A stretch of 64,000 nucleotides of DNA from NCBI RefSeq assembly GCF_964355755.1, contig NC_092675.1:5428312-5492311 (forward strand), written 5' to 3'. This DNA comes from Antedon mediterranea (Eukaryota; Echinodermata; Crinoidea; Comatulida; Antedonidae). Of the stretch, positions 53,120 through 62,871 are shown piece by piece (positions within the stretch are counted from its first letter, which is position 1; each line of letters opens with the position of its first letter). Under the pieces are notes generated by a model. The model searched no databases. It had not been told where the DNA came from and worked only from the letters and a program-made list of their open reading frames with translations. The position numbers were made by a program, and so were the translations under genes.

Positions 53120-53325
53120 AATTCCTTCACTTGCACTGATGAAGGGCTAGTGTTGCCCGAAAGCTCTGCTAACTTTTCTGGCTGTTTACTTTATCGTTTT
53201 GATTTAGCTTTTCACTTTTTATTTTTGTATCTCCATTGAGATCCAGCCACGGATACCCACAGCATTGTCATTTTTTTCAGTAATTTGCCTTTGGATTTAT
53301 ATATATATATATATATATATATAGT
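53120..53325 (+). mobile_element. Penelope-like repeat fragment with hammerhead-like core
   Basis: CTGATGA at 53136-53142, a GGGC/GCCC stem with a 7-base loop (53144-53158), then GAAA at 53159-53162, followed by GCTCTGCTAACTTTTCTGG. The 3' part runs GAGATCCAGCCACGGATACC, CACAGCATTGTCATTTTTTT and CAGTAATTTGCC into a (TA)n tail at about 53299-53322. Other copies: 29709-29760 (3' end only), 39400-39575 (inverted) and a divergent one at 58875-58990. An extra A lies between the CTGATGA core and the stem. I could not find a convincing stem I. Confidence 0.55.
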
Positions 53326-53764
53326 ATTGAGATGAATTATAACTGTCATTTACTTAAACTTAATATCATATATTTTATTTTTCAAACATTATGGGTGTAA
53401 CCAGCCACTGGATCAGAGGCTAATAATCAATATACCCAATGAAGAGGACGCACACGATTAATTGAGTAACACCGACGGTAACAGTTTGATCACCCCCTCT
53501 ATGGGATTAACTCGTGAGAAAATGTCACGTGCTCTGAAATACTTTTGGCCAATGGGCATTGTCAAAAATATTTCTTTTAACAATTAAAATTGTTCAATGT
53601 TTAGTATAGTAGCTGTAAGCTCACTGTACTGTATATAAATCATATTTAATATCACTAAACTCATGTTTTCCTACAATAATATAAATAACAATTGCTAAGG
53701 TTTTAAGATGTTTTTTGTGTGTTAAGTTATCAGATACCTGTGATGTATCAGGATAAAAATAGTA
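53326..53764. other. Intergenic, no gene seen
   Basis: AT-rich sequence between two mobile elements; nothing recognised. Confidence 0.35.
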
Positions 53765-53768
53765 TTAA

Positions 53769-54118
53769 AGATGTATTGTCCCCCTGAAAAATAATTTTTT
53801 ACAATTTTTGTTGTTGAATATGCCATTTTAATGTCACATAATAGTTATTGACTTCGACCCAAAATTGGATCGAAAAAAAATGTATTTACCTGAAAAAAAC
53901 TGGAATTTAAAGCAAAAAATGGTCAAATTGGCTGCCAGCCAATGGATTTTTGGTTGAATTTAACCATTTATCATGTTATTTTATAAGTAAAACATTATTT
54001 TTCTCCGTTTTTTTTTTCTATGGAAGTGATTCATTTTATTAAAACTACAAAATAACCTGATTTATAAGTCTGATTTAATTAATATTCAATGTTCATGTTT
54101 TTGGGGGACAATACATCT
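53769..54118. mobile_element. 350-bp TTAA-flanked MITE, AGATGTATTGTCCCCC termini
   Basis: Left end AGATGTATTGTCCCCCTGAA and right end TTTTTGGGGGACAATACATCT are inverted repeats, perfect over the first 16 bases. Exact TTAA duplications flank it (53765-53768 and 54119-54122). No coding frame. The site preference fits piggyBac- or Kolobok-mobilised elements. Confidence 0.82.
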
Positions 54119-54122
54119 TTAA

Positions 54123-54368
54123 AGATCTTATATGCTGGATTAAACCATTAAACTTTGCAAAAGTGTTTATGCATATACAACAGTAAGTAACTTACCAATT
54201 ACAAGACGGATTTAAACTAAATCTTTTCATTTATTTCATTTTAATTTAAATCTTTTCATTTATAACGCCCAGTAATTTTATTCGAGCTGTGTAGCTCTTG
54301 TTTCGTAATTTAATTTAGTTATTTACTAGTTTATTATTGTGCTGCTTGTGTATTGCAGTTTGTTTAAC
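54123..54368. other. Intergenic, no gene seen
   Basis: AT-rich spacer with a local duplication of AAATCTTTTCATTTAT (near 54220 and 54250). Confidence 0.4.
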
Positions 54369-54926
54369 CAAAATTGGTTAAGTAACTTTATCGTGAGTAC
54401 CACACCTTAGAATTAGGCCTCAAAAATACTTTTTTTGCAACAATACAATTCTATCATTTTTAAGTTCGTTTTCATCAACCAATCCTTCCGAATTAGTAAC
54501 GACGCCCTCAATATTCCTGGGAAAGAGAAGAGACCAGACAAGAAAAAGAAGACAACTGCATCGATCTCAAAGAAGAGATAAGTGTGTCTGCCTCAAAGTA
54601 GATGATTAACCTTCGTTCTCGGCTGGTTTTCATGTTTAATCCATTAATTCTATCTTGATTAACAATGTAAATGAGAGGTACGGTACGTGTTGTTGTGTTT
54701 TAGATATATAATAAGATACAAGTCAAGTTCTTTCAGTAAGTAGGTGTAGGCTAGATAATAATGTAGGCCTCCTCGACTGTGTGAGTAAGGGCGACGTCGT
54801 GTGTCTCAGTCATAGTCTTAGGCACTCACTCACTTCAGACTTTTCTTTTAAAAAACTTAACTATTGTTTTTCATTAAATATCAATTTCTTTTGAAGCAAG
54901 GTCTCCTCCATAAGTAGGCCTGTATG

Positions 54927-54956
54927 AAAGAGCCCACCCTCTTGGGTGGGCTCTTT
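54927..54956. repeat. Perfect GC-rich hairpin with T-rich flank, copy 1
   Basis: AAAGAGCCCACCC, loop TCTT, GGGTGGGCTCTTT: 13 paired bases with no mismatch, followed by TATTTATT. It is by far the strongest stem in this AT-rich neighbourhood. It looks like a bacterial rho-independent terminator but lies in a eukaryotic repeat, so that function is unlikely. It is not the histone mRNA stem-loop consensus. Confidence 0.85.
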
Positions 54957-55613
54957 TATTTATTAATTTAGAACTGAAAATTACATTATGTACTTAATTG
55001 CTGTTTAGCCTTTTTTGGCGCTAGTTCCGTTTCGCACCTGTCGTTTATTTCGACTCAAAATTGGTTAAGTAACTTTATCGTGAGTACCACACCTTAGAAT
55101 TAGGCCTCAAATATACTTTTTTTGCAACAATACAATTCTATCATTTTTAAGTTCGTTTTCATCAACCAATCCTTCCGAATTAGTAACGACGCCCTCAATA
55201 TTCCTGGGAAAGAGAAGAGACCAGACAAGAAAAAGAAGACAACTGCATCGATCTCAAAGAAGAGATAAGTGTGTCTGCCTCAAAGTAGATGATTAACCTT
55301 CGTTCTCGGCTGGTTTTCATGTTTAATCCATTAATTCTATCTTGATTAACAATGTAAATGAGAGGTACGGTACGTGTTGTTGTGTTTTAGATATATAATA
55401 AGATACAAGTCAAGTTCTTTCAGTAAGTAGGTGTAGGCTAGATAATAATGTAGGCCTCCTCGACTGTGTGAGTAAGGGCGACGTCGTGTGTCTCAGTCAT
55501 AGTCTTAGGCACTCACTCACTTCAGACTTTTCTTTTAAAAAACTTAACTATTGTTTTTCATTAAATATCAATTTCTTTTGAAGCAAGGTCTCCTCCATAA
55601 GTAGGCCTGTATG

Positions 55614-55643
55614 AAAGAGCCCACCCTCTTGGGTGGGCTCTTT
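55614..55643. repeat. Perfect GC-rich hairpin, copy 2
   Basis: Identical to 54927-54956 at a distance of 687 bases, in the second unit of the tandem duplication. Confidence 0.85.
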
Positions 55644-55703
55644 TATTTATTAATTTAGAACTGAAAATTACATTATGTACTTAATTGCTGTTTAGCCTTT
55701 TTT

Positions 55704-56593
55704 GGCGCTAGTTCCGTTTCGCACCTGTCGTTTATTTCGACTCAAAATTGGTTAAGTAACTTTATCGTGAGTACCACACCTTAGAATTAGGCCTCAAAAA
55801 TACTTTACGAAGGCGATCACACAAAAAGTAAAAAATAAATCCTTTAAATTGATGAATTTACAGACGTGTTTCTCGCACATCGGTTCGTGAATTTCGCATA
55901 CTCCATGTTCAATGTTGTTGTTTCTATGGAGCGCCAAAAGAGCAATCATAATAGAGGGCTAAAAACCTCAGTAAATTTCGTATATTTAATGCATTTATTG
56001 GTGAAAATTACGTTCAATTTTATCATATTTTGTCAATGTAAATGCAACAAAAATATTACTGTTGATACTGTACATGGTTTTTGCAGGAGCTTTTAGGAAT
56101 GAAAATCGACAAATTCATCATCATATTACATGTATGTACTGTAGGGGTATACCTTAATCTAAATAATATGCCTCTTAGTCTTAGTCTTAGGCCTAGGGTT
56201 GGTTGCTATTTGAAAACAGCAAATTATTAGCAGTAAAATGTTACAGCATTTTTATTGACAAAATATATTAAAATTAAACGTGTATTTCAATAATAAATGC
56301 ATAGACGCATTCCACTGAGGTTTTAACCATCTATTGTTGTTGCTCTTTTGGCGCTCCATAGAAACGAAAATATTGAACTTCGAGTATGCTAAATTCGCGG
56401 CGAACTGTATGCGAGAAACATGTCTGTAAAATCATCAATTTAAGGATTTATTTGTTACTTTTTATGTGATTCTTCTTCATAAAAGTACTTATGAGGCCCA
56501 ATTTTAAGGTGTGGTATTCACAATAAGTTGCTTAACAATTTGGAGTCAAAAGGAAGTCGAAATAAAAACAGGTGCGAAACGGAACTAGCGCCC
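55704..56593. mobile_element. Fold-back element with ~270-bp terminal inverted repeats (MULE-like)
   Basis: Left arm 55704-55972 starts GGCGCTAGTTCCGTTTCGCA; right arm 56313-56593 is its diverged reverse complement ending GAAACGGAACTAGCGCCC. The arms share GAAATAAA-type and CTATGGAGCGCCAAAAGAGC blocks. The 340-bp centre has no recognised domain. TTTAGCCTTTT occurs on both sides (55691-55701 and 56598-56608), a plausible 8-11-bp target duplication. Long inverted repeats with duplications of that size fit Mutator-like or fold-back elements. A 76-codon frame at 55866-56096 is not convincing. Confidence 0.7.
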
Positions 56594-57485
56594 TTTTTTT
56601 AGCCTTTTCCCACATATAGAAACTCCTGCATCGTGTCTGCGTCGTTACCGTCATGTCAATTTATCACATAGGGCTATTATGTCAGGAATATAATCAGTAT
56701 ATGCCAACTTTTATTGAGAAAGTGTCAAGGTATATCCGGCCAATAAAAGTGTCTGGTGAATTCAATTCTAATAGATAGTTTATTTTGTTTATGAAATATA
56801 TGATGCCCACCCTATTCTTATCCTGCTTTTTACTTCTAATGCGGTTTTAAAACAATGGAAGCATTTACGGCTCCTGATCGAATTGTTCCATCCATTAATC
56901 TGCATATCTCTTCTTTTTCCCCACCCTTATTTTCAACAATGTTCTTGTCTTGAGCAGGGGCGGAACAAGCCTGTTTAGCCTCTGCCTATATCCGCGCCTG
57001 TCGAGGTAGTCCGACCGATTTGCCATTTTAAAATAAAGTACTTTGCACGTTCTATGAAAACAATTCGCAGAGAAGCATTGGATACATTGACTCAGTACAA
57101 GACTTCACACAGACGGGGATGTTACGTCTTATTAATAGAAACAGACCCTTACAGTACTCATTTAATCGAGACACACATTTTAGACCAACAGTCAATCTCA
57201 CACAACATAGTTCTCAATTAAATAGTTATTTTGAAATTTTTCTACACAAAACAATCTAGACATATTGACAGTAAGAAAAATTGATTCTAGCAGCCTTAAT
57301 GTTACTAATAATTCAATAGGCTGAGAATTCTTTTTTTAAATATAATCTAAACAGTCTATCAATTTTGTGTGAATCTTGCGAAATAAACTGAAAAGAACGA
57401 TTATTTCAAGGTCTAACCTATTGGTTGATAAATTAATAAGTATATACGTGTATCTACCTATTGAGGAATAGAATATTCTATAACT

Positions 57486-57498
57486 GTTGCTAAGCAAC
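57486..57498. promoter_or_regulatory. X-box-like RFX site
   Basis: GTTGCTAAGCAAC is a palindromic match to the RFX-factor X-box (GTNRCC/N-N0-3-RGYAAC type). A related GTTGCTAAGTAAC lies at 61609-61621. Both are preceded by TAGAATATTCTAT, so the pair may be part of a dispersed repeat and not independent enhancers. Confidence 0.35.
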
Positions 57499-58874
57499 TT
57501 TGCTTGACAAAGCCTTTCTCTTGGCAAGTACCATCTCTAATTGTCATCATCTTTCCATGTGAAATATACATTGACACTTTGTAAATTGCTATTGTTCCGC
57601 TGTGTCGGTTTTGTTAATCAGCGTGTCTATTTACATCTTTTACAAATGTAAGGGAAAAATACCTACTTTACTAGGTTTAGTATAATGTGCAATTCAACTA
57701 ATAAATCTATTTGAAAAGGAAACTACAGAATTGTTGCAGAGAATTTCAGAAACTTTGTCTGTAATTTTACTGAAATTTTAAGTTTAAAAGAAAATTGTGT
57801 ATAGAACTTACTGTTTTAGTGTCTTTTGCTTGTTGCAGTATTGTTAAGTAAACATCAAGAGTTTCATCAATGTTTAACAACTTGTTTTAAAAATTGATAG
57901 CCAATGCCGATATTGGCTTGGATATATAGGTAAGATGATTTCTTGTTTTATCATTTCTGTTGATTACTTTAGTTAGAAAATAAAGTTTCAGGTTTAATTT
58001 TGTGTATCTATATATATACTGTATATACTTCAGATTGTTATTAAATGTTGGAAGTGTTCAGTTAAATAAACTTATATTTACTTGGTTGTAATAAACCAAT
58101 CTTTTTTACCACAAAATGTGATCATTTTTGTTGGATAAAAAAAATGTTTAGTATTCTTAAATCATTTAATTTTACTGAAAATTAATTTGTCAGTTTTCAT
58201 TATAAAAATAAAATTGGTATTTAATTAGTCTTTTGTACATGGTCAAGAAACTGTTAACATCAGTATAATTGTCCTTTAATGGTGTTAAGTTTAATCAGCC
58301 ATAGTGGTAATTTAACTATTTTTATTCTTCTGTTTTTTCTTTTATCTTTTGTAATAGTAGTCTTTGCTTTGTTCTATTTCATAAATTAGAACAATGTTCC
58401 TTATTGGGGTAAAGTAGACATACTCTTAATTTTATATTCAAATTTACTGTACATATTACAAATATATTATCTTTGTATCTTTTTTTTAAGTAAACAATTT
58501 CTTGTACACACAACTGTTTTTTCTTACTGTTTTAGTTCTAAAGCATTATATTTTTTTATTTTTTTCTCAAACAGAATTATTTTCAAACACTTTTATTCAA
58601 TATAACTTATAAGTATTAAATGTTGTTGAAATTGAGTGAATTTTGTTTTGCTTTTGATCCGTTTACTAAGTTTGGTATTTTAAGCTTTGATGAACAATAT
58701 TACGCATATTATTCTATTTATAGTTTATGTTACACATTAACTTATCTGAAAATTGTGGACGATAAATTTCTTTTTAATTGAAAATTGTATGTCATCAGAT
58801 CTGACGTTTTAGATTAGTTTATGTAGTTTATTCATTTTGTGCGGTTTTAATGTGCATTGAATTTGTAAAACATA

Positions 58875-58990
58875 TATCCAAAGGCATAACTACAATGCTG
58901 TGGGTTGCTAGCAGTAGATGGATCTCAAAATAACTATATGCTAAACAAATTAAAATAGCTGGAGATAAATACTTCAAGCTTTTATAAAAC
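58875..58990 (-). mobile_element. Divergent fragment of the Penelope-like repeat
   Basis: Plus-strand sequence ATCCAAAGGCATAACTACAA, TGCTGTGGGTTG and ATGGATCTCAAAATAA corresponds in order to the inverted 3' part of the repeat at 39400-39575. The hammerhead-like core is not recognisable in this copy. Confidence 0.4.
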
Positions 58991-60454
58991 AAAATAATTA
59001 ATAATTATCTTTATTTTTCAACGAAAAATCATGTTCACCAAAAAAGTGTTCTTCTTCTTATCGTCCTTTATTCGTGGCTAATAAATAGTTTGGTAAAATC
59101 ATTTTTATAGTATATTTATTTATTTATTCTTTCTTTTTACTGGATTGCATTTTCAGTAACGCAGTACTGCTTTCCAAAATGGTCCAGTTATAAGTTTAAA
59201 AGTAAATAAAAATTATAACATAAATACACAGTAGGCCTAATTTAAAAGATATATACAGAACAGTTAAAAACAAATAAAATATAAAAAATGTAGGATCACT
59301 TGGATGACATAAGAGTTGCTATATTTTTGAGTTTATAAATATGTTTCCCAGTTACTTTTGTTCTAGTTTCAGTTGGTAAAAGATTCCATTCTTTTGTTGC
59401 ACTGTATTTGATTGAAGGTTCTTTTACCTTGAGCATTTTTCCAATTTGGTGTAATTAATGTTTTACAACTTTGGCTACGGGTGCATTTGGGGTGGAGGGA
59501 GTCATTAAACTTAAACATTGAGGATAAATATGATGGTGAATAGCCATTAATGCATTTGAAAGTTGTAAGTAGTAGATGTTCCCTCCATCTTTCATTTAGT
59601 GTAACCCAATTAAGGCCTACATTATATATTTATAATTATTAAAATTAATATGTTAAATATAATATAACTATTTAATAGATATACTTTTTGATATTTCTAA
59701 AATTAGTGTAACTGTAAATCATGACACATCATTTTGCCGATAAGTTTATGACTATTTGCAGAAAGAGGGTGCGGGCTATATTGGTCTATCTACCACCTGA
59801 AGACTATGTAACACAATAGACTTCATTGTAGATTGGTTTAGATCATACGTTCTTAATTCATCTTTTAGTAACTCTTAACATAATATATGTATGTCTGTTG
59901 TAGTCCAACCGTATGTCTATGATATGTAGTTAGTAATTAGCCAGGTACTGTATACTTGAAATAATTATAGATTTGTGCATGCAACTGTGATCACCTACAA
60001 TGCCTTGTAGCACTTTAGCCTACAGAGAATACTTTCACAATCTGTATTGATTGTTTCCACACATATAATCTGAGATAATTTGATTTTATTCTCATAGCTC
60101 TACTGATGAGATCAACTTTACTTGCTACAATTTGCATACTACCATACAAAATACAATAAATAGTAACAATTACTTCATAATTAGCCCACATGGTACAGAG
60201 GAGTTGTTAATGTTTTGTTTAACCAAGGAGGAATTGTTTGGTTAGACATTAGTTTATTGAGCTGCAATTTTTACTCGGGGTACCCGAGTCTAGGACTTAC
60301 TCATTTTCTCCTCTTCTTCCTCCATCTGGACACTATTGAGTAAAAAGTGCGATATTTAAAGTACTACTCCTCCCTTATTAGTTGTAGTATTGAGCTGGGA
60401 TTTGGCATGAATATACTACAGGGACATGTCCTCAAATCTATAATTTAAAATTTA

Positions 60455-61095
60455 AATTTCAAACCGGATGCAGCCATATGACGTCTCGAAGATGGTACCA
60501 TATAGCCGTATTTGGTAGGTTATTAATGTGTATGTGACGTCACATCCCGTCTTATGACGTCATTACAGCTTCATTTGCTGTATCCCGAGTATCGCACGCA
60601 CATTCCTGCTTTTTTGTTAATTAATTTGTTTAATTAAGAAGCCACAATGTGTGACACACACCACAGCGTTATGTAGTTATATGCGGCTTCTTGGCGTAGT
60701 GGTTATCACGTTTGCTTAACAAGCAGAAGGTACCTGGTTCGAGCCCGGGCAAAACTTTTTTTTTTTAAACTTTATGGTGAAAAGTACTGTATATGCAGTG
60801 ATAGATGATAATGATAATTATACACAGTATATCTTATTTTTATTATTTTTTTAAATACTTATTTTGTGTAATCGGTAATTATCACTTTTACACATGTTTA
60901 TTTTACTTTGTGCTTATTCTCAAGGCTATAGAGCCGGATTTTTTAATTTCAAACTGGATGCAGCCATATCACGTCTCGAAGATGGTACCGTATAGTCGTA
61001 TTTGGTAGCGCGGTTTTGATGTGTATGTAGAGTTACATCCGGTCTTATGACGTCATTACAGCTTCTTTCGCTGTACCCCGAGTATTACACATTCG
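60455..61095. repeat. Pair of diverged ~155-bp direct repeats with CRE-like sites
   Basis: Copy 1 (60455-60610) and copy 2 (60940-61095) share TGCAGCCATATSACGTCTCG, AAGATGGTACC, GTATTTGGTAG, CTTATGACGTCATTACAGCT and the CCCGAGTAT end. TGACGTCA, a full cAMP-response-element word, occurs twice in copy 1 (near 60535 and 60555) and once in copy 2 (near 61048). A tRNA-Val-like relic lies between them. Confidence 0.75.
60685..60756 (+). tRNA. tRNA-Val(AAC)-like sequence, probably a pseudogene
   Basis: TTGGCGTAGTGGTTATCACG matches the D-arm of animal tRNA-Val. The anticodon stem TTTGC/GCAGA closes a 7-base loop TTAACAA with anticodon AAC. CCTGG-TTCGAGC-CCGGG forms the T-arm (B box GGTTCGAGCC). A poly(T) terminator follows directly. 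However the acceptor ends, GGCTTCT and CAAAACT, do not pair, so a mature tRNA is unlikely. It may be a pol III-transcribable relic or a SINE head. Confidence 0.6.
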
Positions 61096-61105
61096 TGCTT
61101 GTTAA

Positions 61106-61228
61106 AGGTTGGTTCCCAAGATATAATGCAAACAAAGTGATTTGACCAATCTCAAGCGATAGATTATTCGAACAGTCGCGTGTGATTGGTCAACTCGCTT
61201 GACTGGCATCCTAGTGGGAACCAAGCAT
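61106..61228. mobile_element. Diverged MITE of the GGTTCCCACT family
   Basis: GGTTGGTTCCCAAGATATAA at the left and CCTAGTGGGAACCAAGC at the right are inverted termini. Inside, GACCAATCTCAAGCGAT and GTGTGATTGGTCAACTCGC match the interior of other members. TTAA precedes it at 61102-61105; the right flank is CATAAA. Confidence 0.6.
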
Positions 61229-61954
61229 AAAGGTTGAGCCATTCTCAACCATACCTTATTTTCTTCCAAATCTAACTTTACTATTGTCAAAGGAGTTATT
61301 ATAGAACTGCTCGTGTTTATTGATTCATAATTGACAAGTGTAGCCTACTAATACAGATACATTGTGTGAAATTCATGCATTTCAGACTACTTTTCACAGA
61401 CTCCCATGCTAAACATTATCAACATCTGACATTGGAAACAAGCCATTATTTCCCTTGATAATGTTATAATCGCGTGTACGCTTGGTTGGTGGTTAGATTT
61501 GCAATAGATAATAAAAACTGCCATCCAACAGAAAAATTTGGCCCTTGCTTTGTTCCTTTTTAATCGTTATGAAAAAATACCTTTTAATTAATAGAATATT
61601 CTATCAGTGTTGCTAAGTAACCCTACTAATGTAAGTAGTTGTCCAAATTATTCCTTTTAATAAAGCATAGTTAATTAGTCCTTCAAGTATTACCATTGCC
61701 CTATAATGCTGCATGGCATTAGATTTTTTTGAAATTGTATCTGAGGGTATTTAAATTTAGTGGAAATTTTATTTAAATAAAATATACATACACTTTTATT
61801 TAAAATAATAACTTACTTTTAAATCAAATTAGTATATCTATAACTTATATTAATAGTTGAACTTTAGAAACAATTATACATTTTGAAAATTATATAAATT
61901 AACTCTTTTCTGTTATTGAGTTAAAAGCATACAAATTAACTCTCATCTCATAGA
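61229..61954. other. Spacer, no gene seen
   Basis: AT-rich. It contains the second X-box-like sequence GTTGCTAAGTAAC at 61609-61621. Nothing else recognised. Confidence 0.35.
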
Positions 61955-62733
61955 CTATTTTACCCATTGCTGTGTGAAGGCCTCCTCCAGCTGTTTCCAT
62001 TTAGTTTTGTTCTATGCCAATCTTTCCCATGTTGCCGTTTTCATGTACGTTGTTATGCGTCACGCCATCTTCTTTTTTGCCGTTCTCTTCTTCTTCTCCA
62101 TGTCCTCGGCTGCCATTCATTCAATCTCTTCGTTCATCTATTGTCATCTCTTCTGGCTATGTGTCCTGCCCATCTCCATTTCAATTCTTTGATCTTTACC
62201 ATGATGTCTTTGACTTTTGTTCTTTTCCGTATCTCACTATGCTTTACTCTGTCTCGTATTGATAGATTTACCATTTTTCTTTCCATCGCTCTTTGTGTTG
62301 TTATTAATTTTTGTTCCATCTCTTTCGTTGTTGCCCATGTCTCTGCCTCATAAACTATAGTTGTTAGAACACATTGATTGTACACCCTGCTTCTTAGTGA
62401 CATGGGAATGTCTTGGTCGGTCAGGATATGCTTGTGCATCCCGAAGCTTCTCCAACCTGCTTTTACACGTATTAATATCTCCTCCTCTGTGGTGTTAACC
62501 ATTTTTAAGGTCTGCCCCAGGTATTTGTATTTGTCAACTTTCTCAATCTGGTGATTGTCTATTGTTATTGTCTCTTGAGTCGAGAAGTTGGTCATAAATT
62601 TAGTCTTTCCTTTGTGCATATGTAGGCCAACCTTTTTACTTTCTTTGTTCAGGCGATTGAGCTGTTCCTCCATGTCCTTAACAGTTGTAGTTGTTAAAGC
62701 TACATCATCAGCAAATCTGAGGTCTGTTAGCAA
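61955..62733 (-). pseudogene. Decayed non-LTR retrotransposon reverse transcriptase, C-terminal part
   Basis: The minus strand carries the catalytic FADD of the RT palm (LRFADDVAL) near 62715. It continues with KKVGLHMHKGKTKFM, YKYLGQTLK, RSRVYNQCVL, ATTKEMEQKL, RTKVKDIM and KWRWAGHIARR, the usual order in the endonuclease/RT proteins of animal non-LTR elements. It is 5'-truncated just before FADD. Lesions: a TGA at 62131-62133 where the family has the Trp of NRW, a frameshift near 62075, an internal TAG, and the terminal LEEAFTQQW followed by TAG at 61957-61955. The plus-strand frames over this region are shadows. Confidence 0.8.
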
Positions 62734-62871
62734 ATTAACTAACTAATGTAAAAATAGCTGTAAAAAGTAGGTTACAATTTATAATTTTTTTCCTTATTGT
62801 AAAGTAAGTGTTTTGATCTAAAAATATATTATGGATTTAAAAAATGTTTTATTTTGTATATTAGGTGCATT

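Larger units (their letters stand above)
54369..55803. repeat. Tandem duplication, 687-bp unit, two full copies plus 60 bp of a third
   Basis: CAAAATTGGTTAAGTAACTT occurs at 54369, 55056 and 55743, an exact spacing of 687 bases. Copies 1 and 2 are almost identical (one noticed change, CAAAAATAC/CAAATATAC). Each full copy contains a short Lys-rich open stretch, a terminator-like hairpin and, at its end, TTTAGCC followed by GGCGCTAGTTCCG, the terminus of the fold-back that follows. Copy 3 leaves the unit after ATACTTT and continues into that fold-back. Confidence 0.9.
56609..60454. other. About 3.8 kb, probably upstream region or first intron of PALD1
   Basis: No coding exon seen. From about 57650 the plus strand is markedly T-rich, as is common in long introns. 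A divergent Penelope-like fragment lies at 58875-58990. At 60275-60292 there is TACTCGGGGTACCCGAGT, an almost perfect palindrome. PALD1 starts its coding exon with an acceptor at 62864, so an untranslated first exon must lie somewhere upstream. Confidence 0.35.

Noticed and set aside
54927-54956. Histone mRNA 3' stem-loop
   Set aside because: The stem is 13 bp with CCACCC/GGGTGG content, not the 6-bp GGYCYU/ARRGCC consensus, and no histone frame precedes it.
61967-62353. Plus-strand open frames of 72-128 codons
   Set aside because: They are antisense shadows of the decayed reverse transcriptase on the minus strand; composition is Ser/Leu/Phe-rich without a domain.
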